The notes under the pieces: generated by a model
The model's database searches: none
Told to the model about the DNA's origin: nothing
Seen by the model: only the letters and a program-made list of their open reading frames with translations
Shown: positions 1-9,837 of the stretch, in pieces
Numbering within the stretch: position 1 is the first letter of the stretch
How the letters are laid out: each line of letters starts with the position of its first letter
Position numbers and translations under genes: made by a program
From: Aureobasidium sp. EXF-3400
Taxonomy: Eukaryota > Ascomycota > Dothideomycetes > Dothideales > Saccotheciaceae
Reading direction: 5' to 3'
Assembly (NCBI GenBank): GCA_024195585.1
Contig: SWBL01000602.1
Span: forward strand, 1-17,233
DNA: 17,233 nucleotides

Positions 1-1358
1 TGGCGGCTAAAGCTAAATATATCAAGGAGCGACAACTTGGAGGAGCTATGTGGTGGGAAAGTAGTGGAGATCGGACCGATGAAAAGAGCTTGATCCAAAC
101 GGTTTAGTGTTCCTTCTGACATGATTATATGTTTGATCGTCGCTGACCGCTCGGGTAGGTCACCGACAGCTTGAACAGCACGGATGGAAATGGTATGGAT
201 AAAACACAAAACGTGCTAGATTATCCCTCGAGCCAATACGACAACCTGAGGAACGGACTTCCTGGCGAGTAAGTACTCTTCGACGCCCCCGCGAGAGAGG
301 GAGGTCAGCACACCATCGTGCTTTGTTCATGTTCTTGTTCTTTTACGCTATTGTCGCTTTTCCTCTTCTCTTGTCACTGCTGATTCTCTCTTCACAATTC
401 TTGGCTTCCCCGGCTTGACCCTAGCGGGCAAGACCTTAGTTAGAAGTTCACTCACTCAAGCTCGACGTCGCTCCATTTGCCTGAGTCATCCCCTTGTTCC
501 TCTCCTGCATTCCTCTACCCGTATCCTTCGCGAAAAGACCTCCTCTATCCTGACATCACCATATGTCTCCGTTCTCGCTCTGAGTTGACCGTGCTTTGCA
601 CTGTTGCTGCCTGGGGCCATGCCTTGCTATTGATTGTGATTTGGATTGCAAGATGGAAAGGCGCAATCAGCCATTGCTATTTTCCAACAGCTCAAGGATC
701 ATGTGCTATTGAGAAGAGCTTACTGATATCACCTACCAGGGTACTCTACACCTTCGCACAGTCTCAGTAGTCAGCTAGAGTAACAAAGTACTTTATCTAA
801 AGATAGATGCTATCCCGAATTTGCCACCCTAACTGTGCGTCTCAATGGGAGCATGGCATGGAATATAAATGTGTATATAACGAATCTCAATCAATTCGAG
901 TCGTTCGTCGCGATATGCGACCGTGGCGAACGTGGCGTTCGGCTTCTACACGCGTTCAGCTACCACCTGTTTAGACTGTAATCACCTATTAGTAGGCTTC
1001 GAGACGATTATCTTCTCGTCCGGACGGCGTAGTGACGTCTCGAAACATGACGGTCGAAGAATTCGATTCGAAAGAAGTCTACATAGCTTAGGGTCGTGAA
1101 GACCAAGCATTCCACACGAGTTTCATGCTGCGCAGCTTCCGAGGCGCAGTCCGTTGGGCGCAAATGGATCTGGAGCGACATACGGCTTTTTGGCACGTGC
1201 ATAGGCGGGGTTTGGGCTGCTGTGTGATTAGAAAGCTCGAATGCATGCGTTGGCGGTGCATACTTAGAGGAAGTTCCGTCCCAATTTCTTGAAAACTTGA
1301 TATATGATGGAAAGGTGCCTCATTTTGGTTGAAACTCTTCTAGACGAGATAATACAAA
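1..1358. other. Intergenic, no gene recognised
   Basis: I see no frame here with convincing protein features. A pyrimidine-rich tract at about 321-411 (runs of CTT/TTC on the plus strand) resembles the CT-rich promoter or 5'UTR tracts of filamentous fungi, but the open frame that follows it (about 477-770) has no recognisable domain and no good start codon, so I do not call a gene. Confidence 0.4.
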
Positions 1359-1866
1359 ATGATTTACAGCATTCAAGATGTCTCTGGAAAAGGTCGAGGT
1401 GCTGTGGCGGTGAATAGAGGAACACTGGTTCTTTCCGAGAAACGACTCTTCAAGATACCTAGCGCTGCCCACGGAGAAGCAGAGGCATCCCGGCAAATTG
1501 CGCAACAACTGGAACGGCTCGAAAACCTTGATCAGCGGAGATATCTCGAGCTACAGAATGACCACAGCTCTTTGGATCCTATCCTCGGTATCGCGAAGGC
1601 GAACGCAATTCCGCTGGGAACGAATGCTATGGAAGGGGGAATATTCCTCGGTTGTTCGCGCTTCAAAGGCTGTTTGTCAGGGCGACGACGCAGAAGGGAT
1701 TGAGGAATTGAGACAGCTCGCACGATCCCTAGAAAAACACCGACTTGCCGGAACCACAAGGGAATGGCAGTCGATGACACGACAATGTAAAATGAAGGAT
1801 GATGCTAATTTCGACTCCTGGCTTTGGCGTAGGTCAGATTGGAAACGCGCAACGTCCGGCGGATGA
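1359..1866 (+). pseudogene. SET-domain protein relic (N-terminal half)
   Basis: The frame opening at the ATG at 1359 reads like the N-terminal part of a fungal SET-domain protein (protein-lysine methyltransferase superfamily, SMYD/SET5-like group). It has a GKGRG turn (residues 10-14) followed by RGTLVLSEKRLFKIP (20-34), the usual 'gain of function by GTxILSExPLF' start of the domain, then a helical segment, GIAKANAIPL (77-86) and GGIFLGCSR (93-101). At that point family members carry SRxNHSC, which forms part of the SAM-binding core. Here it reads SRFKGC, so Asn-His are missing, and the frame soon ends in an Arg-rich tail (stop near 1703). A second frame continues to 1866 with a helical segment (GIEELRQLARSLEKH) that could be the downstream part after an internal deletion and frame change. 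The normal family length is several hundred residues. It is very likely non-functional as a methyltransferase. The family call rests on remembered motif patterns, not a search. Confidence 0.5.
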
Positions 1867-4052
1867 TTAACCTAGATATATTGGGATTTTCACTCCTTTC
1901 GATTGTCTACAGTGTTGTTTTGAGACTTTTCCCCGGGGGGTACGCTTTGGTTTTGCCTGTTTTGGTCTTTCCGCGATGCGTTAATTTCGTTCTTGATGTT
2001 GCAACCGTGGGCGCCTGGGTTTGGGTCTCTTCGCCCAACTTCTGGTCATTTTACACCGGACAACCCGAGAACCCATCCCGGAGATAGAGCTCGAATCATG
2101 TTTCTGCTGCTTGCAGTGAAATCTAGTACATATCAGATCGCATCTACACAAACTTGTACTCCGCATATAAGTCACGGAAGCTGAACCCTCTACTATAAGC
2201 AACCCACGGCCGAGGCTTGCATATGTTGCTAGTCGTATGTGCAAGCAAGATCACGCCAAGTGCGCGATTTAGTTCACAGTCACACCATCCCGACGAACAA
2301 CTCTACTGTACGAGTCCAGCTGGTCTCGGAAGGCATCATAGATCGTGCTGTCCCTCGCCCTCCCTGCGTTGCATCTCCTCCCTCGTGCTCTTGTTCTTTC
2401 AAAGAAGGATAAAATGATCTGTACAGATTCGTAAACATGTCGAAGAACGGGAGAAATGCCGAGAGTAGACTAGGTGCGCTTGGTGTACGTATCGATGCGT
2501 CAGAGCTGGTGCTCATCTGCTGTCGTCACATCCTTCAGCTGTGCAAAGATCGTGTACGAAAACACATGAAAGGAATATACAGCAAGCTACAGTACTTCGA
2601 TCCTTTGTCTTCCAACTTGAATTATGGGCACTGTATTTGAGACCTTGTCAAGCTAAAAAACCGCACGGCGTTTCAGTATGCCAAGCTTGGATGCATGTGT
2701 TGGCCAACATGCAGTATATCGATGCAGTGACATGTCCGTTCGCTCATTTAGGCCTACCCAACGTCACGATAGAATATTTGCGCAAAAACAGGGTTACGTG
2801 GTGAACTAGTTCGCGTTAGGCTTCCATGATCTGCACAGTGACAGCACACATGCATGATGCCACCTGAATGAACAGCAGATACCTCACCAGTCGTATTTTG
2901 CTTTACAGTATGTGTCCTAGTTCATGATGTATCTAGGAAAGAGCGGTATGATAGTTTTCCGTGTTTGCTGTTCACTTGGAACTCTTGTAAAAGGGGCATG
3001 CACGACACCTCATTGCACAGCAGGTCATGTGTGTTGTCATGCGAGTCCTGACCTTTGCAAATAGTGTTACGTGTACCAGAGCCAGACTACATGTATTAGA
3101 CTAGACCAAGATCACCTTCTAGGTTAGAAACAGCGAAGTCGCTGCAGAGATCATCCTACACTACGATGCTCGCTACATGTATCAGACCACTTCTAAGAAT
3201 TTATCCCGTCACTCTTATCGAAGAGAAATGCTACATCATCCGCTGCATCGATGTCTTACATAGCTGACGCTAGAAAACGTACAGTTACACAGCGATAAAA
3301 CAAGATGCGATTCGTTGATGGAGACTACCCTTAGAGGTACGAACATGGCGGGCCGTGGGAATCAGCAGTCTAGAGATACCTTGTAAATGTTGCAGGCTCG
3401 ATACACGTGTGATAGTTGGCATGTAGGAAATGTGGTGACAATGAGAGTGGATAAGAAAGAGTACTGAAGCTTGCTACCCTTGGGTGTTTGCAGTACCCCA
3501 CCTAGTCAAGATTTCCTAGCGCCTGACGGAAGATGCATTCTGCTCGGTCCGTCTGTGTGGTGCATCGAAAGTACATACATCGCTGGGTGTATGCACGAAT
3601 CCTGATCATGCATTGTTCTGAGTGCATGCATGTGCAACGAATGCAGAGAAGGCTTAGCTTCATACTCCGTGCTTCTCATGTTTGCTATGGATTATGTACT
3701 CTCCTCAAACATCGTTCCTCATACTCCACCTGTTCAAGGTTTCTTCCCCCCAATCCATCTGTCAATCCACACAATTGTATCAGTACGACGCAGCTCGCTG
3801 AAGCTCAGAGTTGAAATCTTCATAGCTGCGACCAATTTTTACATGTGACATGTTGCATGACACATCATCCATGCTTTATATCTTGAGCTCGTCCTACATC
3901 TTATCACCCAAAACTTGAGCCAAAGCTCATCCATACTTGCGTATTGGAATCCCTTTATGGAGTAGAATGTCAGTGCACCTTACAAACCTCAGCAACATGG
4001 ACTTCGGGCACATCACAACCCAACCTGGTGAGCGAACGCGGATTTAAACAAC
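1867..4052. other. Intergenic, no gene recognised
   Basis: About 2.2 kb in which all frames are short and have no recognisable domain. A loosely repeated CTACATGTAT(T/C)AGAC motif occurs near 3088 and 3174. A TATA-like CTTTATATC lies near 3874, roughly 180 bases before the exonuclease start, and could belong to its promoter, but this is unsupported. Confidence 0.4.
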
Positions 4053-4928
4053 ATGGTTGACCAAGCTCATGATATAGCAGATCCATGCGAAACGCTTGTC
4101 AAGTCACCTCTTCTCCCACATCCCGATGCTACCACGAACTATACCGATGATACCTCCGCCTTAACGAGCCTATTGGAAGTTGCACGCATATTAGATGATG
4201 TCCCGTCTGGTTTGGTCGACAAGCAATCCGATCTAGCTTTGGTGATGGATACCATAGTAGATTCACCTGACAGTCATCCCTCTCTCTTCATTGACCTGGA
4301 AGGCACGAACCTGTCCAGACACGGAAGTATCTCTATACTACAGCTGCATGTTGCAACTCAGAACAAAACGTACCTCATCGATGTCGAGACGTTGCAGAAG
4401 CAAGCTTTCGAGACTTGCGGATCCAAAGGGCAATCTTTGAAGGCGATCCTCGAATCAGAAACGATATTGAAGGTCTTCTACGACGTCCGTAATGACTCGG
4501 ATGCGTTATACAGTCATTACAATATCAACCTTGCTGGAGTCGAAGATATTCAGCTCATGGAGTTGGCCACACGGAACTACTCTCGCAAGTATGTGAAGGG
4601 GCTTGCTAAGTGTGTGGAGGTTGACCTTCCACTGACCATAGCTGAGAGAAAGGTCTGGAAAGACGCGAAAGAGCAAGGATTGGGGCTCTTTGCGCCCGAG
4701 CGAGGAGGAAGCTATGAGGTTTTTCGAATGCGTCCTTTGCCTCAGGCCATCGTTCAATACTGTATACAGGATGTGCAGTTCCTGCCTAAGCTTTGGCACC
4801 TTTATCACTCCAAGTTGACAAAAAGCTGGACCACAAGGGTGGAGAAAGCAACAAGAGAGCGTATCAGGCAGTCTCAAAGTGAACATTACATAGGTCAGGG
4901 TCGCCAGAAAGCTCTCGGTCCATGGTGA
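4053..4928 (+). CDS. DEDDy 3'-5' exonuclease domain protein (EXD/Egalitarian-like)
   Basis: Intact single-exon gene of 291 residues, predicted to remove nucleotides from the 3' end of nucleic acid with two metal ions. All three exonuclease motifs of the RNase D/WRN-type DEDDy fold are present. Exo I is LFIDLEGTNL with Asp81 and Glu83. Exo II is VFYDVRNDSDAL with Asp144. Exo III is YCIQD with Tyr236 and Asp240. The first 60 residues are polar and probably flexible. The C-terminus (TRER...KALGPW) matches what I recall of fungal members of this family, so the protein appears full length. There is no signal peptide or membrane segment, which suggests a cytosolic or nuclear location. The start is supported by an in-frame TGA about 24 bases upstream and a favourable context (A at -3, G at +4). 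The physiological substrate is not deducible; related animal proteins (EXD1, Egalitarian) act in RNA pathways, but several are catalytically dead, unlike this one. No neighbour is linked to it. Confidence 0.92.
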   Translation: MVDQAHDIADPCETLVKSPLLPHPDATTNYTDDTSALTSLLEVARILDDVPSGLVDKQSDLALVMDTIVDSPDSHPSLFIDLEGTNLSRHGSISILQLHVATQNKTYLIDVETLQKQAFETCGSKGQSLKAILESETILKVFYDVRNDSDALYSHYNINLAGVEDIQLMELATRNYSRKYVKGLAKCVEVDLPLTIAERKVWKDAKEQGLGLFAPERGGSYEVFRMRPLPQAIVQYCIQDVQFLPKLWHLYHSKLTKSWTTRVEKATRERIRQSQSEHYIGQGRQKALGPW

Positions 4929-5674
4929 TAGCATTTATCACTACACCCAGGGTCGTGGAGATATCACATAGTGGTTGCACGTTTCTTATAGTGATACATG
5001 ATCGAACTTTCCTTTCCGTGACTTCTTCTTGCCCCGGTTTTACTCGGTCAAAGTTCCTACTGATGCTTCTACTGCTTGATTTACTCCGATTTCTAGGCGG
5101 TGTGGCTCTCGATCGAAGTCGCATCAAGCTCTCAAAAGCTGGAATTGTTATACAAGGCATCACAAGCTTTTGGCCTCTGTCATCGGTTTACATAGAAGAT
5201 CATGAGTTTTCTGGTATCAGTGCGGAGATTAATGACCCGTCCCTGGGCTTTCTGTAGACCAAACCGTTCTTTTACCTTGGAAAGTAGTTTGCGCTGCAAT
5301 TTTACAAACTTGTATTCTCCCGCCTTACACCTCTTGTGATCGTCTTGAGCACAATTTGAGACATCGTCAGTCTACGTCAGCCTCGGTAGTCATGCCGAAG
5401 AGTAATTTTGGATTGGAGTCGCGACCCAGGTAACAGCGGACAAACGACGGTATCAAAGGCGTCAATAGGCACAAAAAATCCTATTGAAAGTGAGTCATGT
5501 GTGGTGAATCAAAGGATCAGCAGGAAAGAATCTTACTTCCGTCGAGGTTTTGTCACGACTTTTGCCCTTGAGAGTACTGCTTCAGCTCTCGTTCGTCATC
5601 CAAGTTACCCCGCACGTGCGCCTTATAGTTGAGCAATCCACACTCAAGCTGCACACCATCATCCTCCCTCCAGT
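4929..5674. other. Intergenic, no gene recognised
   Basis: Short overlapping frames on both strands (for example 4922-5257 plus) have no recognisable domain. The segment presumably contains the 3' end of the exonuclease transcript and the 5' flank of the BTB gene. I see no repeat or RNA gene. Confidence 0.4.
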
Positions 5675-6666
5675 ATGCAACCTACTCCTAATATGTACAT
5701 CCCGTCCAACGACCTGATCCTCTCATTTGGGTCAGACCATCCGGCAAAGCTTCTTGCTTGCTCTCAAGTACTGAGCGTCGCCTCTCACGTATTTGCCGCG
5801 ATGTTCACCAACAACTTCGCTGAGGGCCATACTCTCTCTACTTGACTCCAAAAGAGGTGGAACTTGCTGAAGATGACCCAGAAAGTATGCGCATTGGCAT
5901 CTCCGTACTTCACCATCGGAACTGCGACGCTCCACTTAGCTTGGACATGGACCGCATCTTGAGCATTGCAAGACTCGCTGATGAATACGACCTAAGTGCT
6001 GGAGTCAGGTGGGCCGCAACCTGCTGTTTCAAATCTTTACACGGGATAGCTTGGGAATCTGCGCCACCCTCTCAATCGCTGCTTACATGTTGAACTTGCA
6101 AGCCGAGTTCCAGAAACATACCACTAGGTTGGTCTTGGACCACATCTGGACGGTTGGCGGTCTGCTAAAGTTGATGGACCGCGAGGCAATCCCATCTTCA
6201 ACACTACTTAACGCAATATGTAAGTAGTGCTCCAGCCGAATTGCTTCTGTTAGCAACAGCATCACTGACGACATCGGTGGAGATGGAAAAGCAGCGCGAC
6301 GAAATGCGAAAAAAATTCACGCACATTCTCAATGAGTTCCATTTGCAGTACTGTAAATCGCGGTGCCAGAACTCAGAGCAAGTCATTGCTTCTATCGAAG
6401 CTTCGATGACAAAAGACCGGCAGCATAAACCTCTTCTTGGCTTTGAGACAGTGACAATTAGAGCCACACTCAACGGAATTCGCAACGTCAATCTCCCTCA
6501 TACCAGGTCGTATGCTGGGCATGCGCATCTTGGAACTGACGACTCCATGACAATGCTACGGTCGGCTTGCGACGCTGTTGCGAAAAGATGTTTTGGCATA
6601 TGTCTAAACTGCCTCCGCGATGGTAAGGGGACTTCAAAGACATGCACTAAGCACACAGATTCATGA
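5675..6666 (+). pseudogene. Frameshifted BTB/POZ domain protein
   Basis: Homology to fungal BTB/POZ proteins (protein-protein interaction modules, often Cullin-3 adaptors elsewhere) runs through this region but in several frames. Segment A starts at the ATG at 5675 and contains the BTB core (DLILSFGSDHPAKLLACSQV, then VFAAMFTNNFAEG) before a TGA near 5843. Segment B picks up one base out of register with LTPKEVELAEDDPESM, SVLHHRN and LLSIA-type residues (5842-6093). Segment C again shifts by one in the same direction (AAYMLNLQAEFQ...LVLDHIWTVGGLLKLM). Segment D (to 6666) carries EMEKQRDEMRKKF and a Cys-containing C-terminal region typical of these proteins. C to D could be a very short intron: GTAAGT at about 6221, with TTAG or CAACAG acceptors giving 34 or 40 bases, and the phase is correct. 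A to B and B to C are plain one-base losses near GGG runs. It is either a young pseudogene or a real gene with assembly errors. Confidence 0.72.
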
Positions 6667-7026
6667 GGGTCATCGTTTAGTTGCACATAACTTCTTGTGG
6701 TCAATTGGGGTGTTCGTAGTCATCTTTATCCATTTTGCAGCGAGCATTCGGTGGAGTAGCCTTCAGTTTAAAGGGCAACTCAACTCTCTGGTCCTCATAC
6801 TTGGTTTCCTATTCTTTCGTACAAGTTATAGCCTACGTCTGGAGTACTACCCTACAGAATTTCGAGGCTGCATTGGCTTCGACTTCCTGTCGAGCGCTTC
6901 ATATGTCACTAAGGGAAACGACTATGGGTGCCGGAACGACAACGTAAGTACCAGAACCGACAACGTCACGGATTCAAGCAGCATCTTCCATCGGATCTTT
7001 CACCTCCCCAGCGGCTAGCTTCAGTT
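6667..7026. other. Intergenic between BTB relic and zinc-finger gene
   Basis: This 360-base stretch lies between two genes that converge 3' end to 3' end. It holds short plus-strand frames with no recognisable domain. Confidence 0.35.
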
Positions 7027-7737
7027 TCAGTCTTCTCGATGACAATGCCCGTTCTTGCACCCTTCGCACAGATCAGTCTCGTGAGGGCCCTTGCTTCGGA
7101 CCGAGTAGAAGGGTATCTCCATCTCGATACCGCTCCATTTCTTGAGTCGGTATGCGACTCTCTCAGCGTATGTGTCATCCAGAATTGGACAAGCAAGTTT
7201 TTTGCAGATCTTGCAACTTTGATAGTAGACACGAGCGTTGTATCGTGCGTCGAGGTACATCCTGATGGTGATGGCAATCTTCTTGCTTGACCAACCCTTA
7301 GCGAAACAGTCCGCGTTCTTGCATACGAAACGACCCATAACATGGCTGTCATACTCTTGCACAGCAGTTTGAATTTCATCAACCGCGTGGAAGTCCAAGA
7401 AGAGATTATCTTCCTCCAGCAGGCGAGCTACATCATCGTGCAATGACGGTCGAATATCGAATGATCTGGGAGATGAGCTGCACCTGAGTGAGTCTCGCAG
7501 GTGCTGGTTGAGAGCTTTCTCGGAGTCAAATGATCGGTTGCACTTGTCGTAGCCGTAGGTTACTGTGTGCGCGGGCGAGTCCCGCAGGTGCTGGTTGAGA
7601 GCTTGCTCTGTGTCAAAAGAGCGATCGCACTCGTCGCAGCCACAGGTTGCTGTATGTGCGGGTGAGTCTCGCAGGTGCTGCCGAAGAGCTTTAATAGTCT
7701 TGTACTCGCGGCTACAAGGGGTACAGATCGAAGACAT
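7027..7737 (-). CDS. C2H2 zinc-finger protein with C-terminal 3CxxC zinc-binding domain
   Basis: Intact single-exon minus-strand gene of 236 residues, taking the second in-frame ATG (7737) because the protein then begins MSSICTPC just before finger 1; an upstream ATG at 7791 would add 18 unrelated residues. Finger 1 is Cys5, Cys8, His21, His28. Finger 2 is Cys34, Cys37, His50, His57, with the same C-x2-C-x12-H-x6-H spacing. Finger 3 is degenerate: its first Cys is Tyr63 and its last His is Cys86. After a linker comes a domain matching the 3CxxC zinc-finger family (the RTP-type domain of receptor-transporting proteins): GRFVC(139)KNADC(144), then C175-K-I-C178, Cys183, His219, C224-E-G-C227 and Cys232. 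It probably binds nucleic acid or protein through zinc modules in nucleus or cytosol; the exact role is unknown. The tandem fingers come from an 87-bp DNA repeat. Confidence 0.85.
   Translation of the reverse strand: MSSICTPCSREYKTIKALRQHLRDSPAHTATCGCDECDRSFDTEQALNQHLRDSPAHTVTYGYDKCNRSFDSEKALNQHLRDSLRCSSSPRSFDIRPSLHDDVARLLEEDNLFLDFHAVDEIQTAVQEYDSHVMGRFVCKNADCFAKGWSSKKIAITIRMYLDARYNARVYYQSCKICKKLACPILDDTYAERVAYRLKKWSGIEMEIPFYSVRSKGPHETDLCEGCKNGHCHRED
7488..7680. repeat. 87-bp tandem repeat encoding C2H2 fingers
   Basis: Two full units (7488-7574 and 7575-7661) and the start of a third (from 7662) are spaced by exactly 87 bases, or 29 codons, one finger each. The full units differ by hand count at 16 of 87 positions, 11 of them transitions. 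The third unit matches through GCAGGTGCTG and then diverges. The unit at 7488-7574 (finger 3) carries the TAC codon that replaces the first zinc-binding Cys (TGC in the neighbouring unit). The pattern indicates intragenic duplication of a finger followed by divergence. Confidence 0.9.
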
Positions 7738-9237
7738 GTTTTGACTGTGATTCAGAAACGAAGACAAGTTACAGTTGATTGTGCATCGCAAAGTCGAGGT
7801 GGAAAAGGGAGAGAATTCAAACGAACAACCAGTTCTATCACGTTCTTCCCACGTACCAGTGCTTGCATCAATCTTGCATTCAGAAGATTCGGCACCGGAG
7901 ACCGATATCGCTCATAGGTGAGGGAGATTACTAAGGCGATGGCTTGCGCAGTGAGCACATGTGATTGCATGCGATTCTGGTAGCCAACGCCCATGATATG
8001 ATCTGTCTTGCCACCAAAAAAGACAGCAAATATATCGAGAGTATACGTGCATACTAAAACATGTCCGTTTCCAGAGAGAATGACTGTGGTATGACGTGAG
8101 CAGGGATACATCCAATCGACGAACCGTGACTGGTTACATCGCTGTTCCACCACGCGTCAGTCACATAAGACGTCTATGCAGTGGAAGATGTAAAAGTTCT
8201 ATTCGATACCGGTGATATTACAACTCCGAGGAGTGGTCCGATACATGCAGCGAGCGATTGTAGAGGTCGACCCACTAGTCACTCGTGAAAGACTGATTGT
8301 CAACTTGGCAAACGCGTGTACGGGCTTTCTGGCTTCCTTGCATGCTTGCATGCTTGATCTCGTTGGCGAAAGTCGTTGGTCGATGACACTGTGACTTGGT
8401 CTGTTGAAGAGACACCTGGAGTAAGCCACATACGCAGCACTGGATAGATAGGACATGCGCTGGACATGCTAAACGTGATGGAGGTGGCCGTCCCTTGACA
8501 GTTTCTGGTGGTACGCAGCTTGGAATCTGTCCCTAAGGCACTGTCTTTTGAAAGCGGGGGGTGCTTTCTGACCCCAATTGCTGTTTCGCACGCTGCAGAA
8601 CGCCAGATTTAGCCAGCGTCGGATAGTCGTTGCGCCGGCTTTCCGAATCATGCGACACCACCAACACTCGCTATATATGGCTCGGCCAGTGCATTCGCGA
8701 TTATATTGCGATGATCATTCGATCCCGTGTCACTGATTGCCGAGAAGAGTGCTTCGACTCGCCGACTAAGCTGCTCTGAGTATCAGTACAACATCCCGGA
8801 AACCAGGAGACTGGCCAACCTGGCGTCGCGCAGCCGCAAGACTCGTCCGATGTACCACCAAGATGTATGTTCGATCTCGTTGAACCGCCTTGTTGCATCG
8901 CGGTGTGTCTGCTGATACAATTCTGACCTATCATTTATACTGTAGTTAACAACTCCCTTTCAATCATACGTGATCTCTGCCAAGGCAATGCAGGACAGCC
9001 GAGCTGCGGTACAGCCAATAACGATCACTTTCAACTGTGTGGACAGCCCAGCCTTGGCCGGCCGATACTGTTCGAGTCTTCAACTGCCTTGAAACGATAG
9101 GCCTCCTGGGAAAATGGCCGAAAATTTCCTCTGCATACCACTTTTATGGGTTCAAAGAGACAGAGAGCAACAATGTCAAAACATTCGGGCGCTAAGGCTG
9201 ATGTCAAATTTTGGAGAACATTTGAACGCCAGAGCCT
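7738..9237. other. Intergenic, no gene recognised
   Basis: About 1.5 kb with only short or featureless frames. A minus-strand frame at 7752-8153 is fairly long but I could not assign it convincingly. A short 8-base repeat (GCATGCTT, about two and a half copies) lies near 8339-8355, and a 6-bp hairpin with a G-run loop (GAAAGC/GCTTTC) near 8550-8570. Confidence 0.35.
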
Positions 9238-9837
9238 TCAATCATGCGACGTCGAATTTTCCACGATCGTCCCGACGGCCTGTGACGTTACCGTCAGGCT
9301 GATGGCGCAGCGGGGGCGTGAGAGCGACGGAAACAGAATAGATCGCGCCAGGATGACAGTATCTACAGTGACTAGCGTGATATCTGTTTGATAACTAAGC
9401 AGATCGTCTAGTAGTAGTTTTGACAATTCTACGGTCGAATAATATGTATAAGGCTGGTGGTGGGCCACGATGGCCAAGCTTATGTTTGCGTAAGATGTCT
9501 CCAGCTTTTTATACGACAACGAAAGGTACAGCTGTATGAAAAGAATTGGCGACGTGGGCACTTCGCCATTTGGTTCGATTGTTGTTTCCTGCGTGGGAAG
9601 TGTATCCCCATGATAATTGACAGGGATTGCCAACGTGCCGTCATGCATTGGAAGGGATAGGCGGACTGATGAGGAGCGCGAATCTCGATAGGGCGGAGGT
9701 ATAGTCGGAAAACTGGGGCTTGGCTGCTTGTGTCGCTTATAGACTTGTTGAGCGGTACCTCGTCCGCTACCACGCTTCTTGGCCGCAAGGCAGTATCTTT
9801 CGTTTTGTTGAGGTCGCGTTAATTCCGGTCGTGCCAA
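9238..9837 (-). CDS. Hypothetical open frame, unrecognised
   Basis: A 199-codon uninterrupted minus-strand frame, among the longest in the window and longer than chance would usually give. The frame stays open a further 9 codons upstream to a TAG at 9865-9867, which could be an intron acceptor (ATGGTAG), so this may be a 3' exon. The N-terminal part is basic (AAKKRGSGRG), followed by a Pro/Ser-rich stretch (SPSFPTIPPPYRD) and a C-terminal half richer in Leu/Ile/Thr with YYSTVELSKLLLDDLLSYQ. There is no signal peptide, clear membrane helix or known motif. It could be a chance or antisense frame. A neighbouring minus-strand frame (9767-10129) overlaps its start and could be another exon or noise. 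Confidence 0.25.
   Translation of the reverse strand: MARPELTRPQQNERYCLAAKKRGSGRGTAQQVYKRHKQPSPSFPTIPPPYRDSRSSSVRLSLPMHDGTLAIPVNYHGDTLPTQETTIEPNGEVPTSPILFIQLYLSLSYKKLETSYANISLAIVAHHQPYTYYSTVELSKLLLDDLLSYQTDITLVTVDTVILARSILFPSLSRPRCAISLTVTSQAVGTIVENSTSHD

Noticed and set aside
477..770. 97-codon plus-strand frame with a hydrophobic segment (HALLLIVIWIA)
   Set aside because: It opens at TTG, not ATG, and has no recognisable domain; insufficient evidence for a gene.
4506..4934. 142-codon minus-strand frame
   Set aside because: Antisense shadow of the exonuclease gene, which has all catalytic motifs on the plus strand.
7752..8153. Minus-strand frame loosely resembling an RNase H domain of a LINE-type retrotransposon (QALVRGKN, TAQAIALVISL)
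   Set aside because: The catalytic Asp/Glu residues are not visible at the expected places and the resemblance is only in spacing and hydrophobic pattern.
8339..8358. GCATGCTT short tandem repeat as a possible microsatellite or CRISPR-like motif
   Set aside because: Only about two and a half copies of 8 bases with no spacers; trivial.
9571..9583. GGTTCGATTGT resembling a tRNA B box
   Set aside because: No A box at a suitable distance and no cloverleaf; it lies within an open frame.
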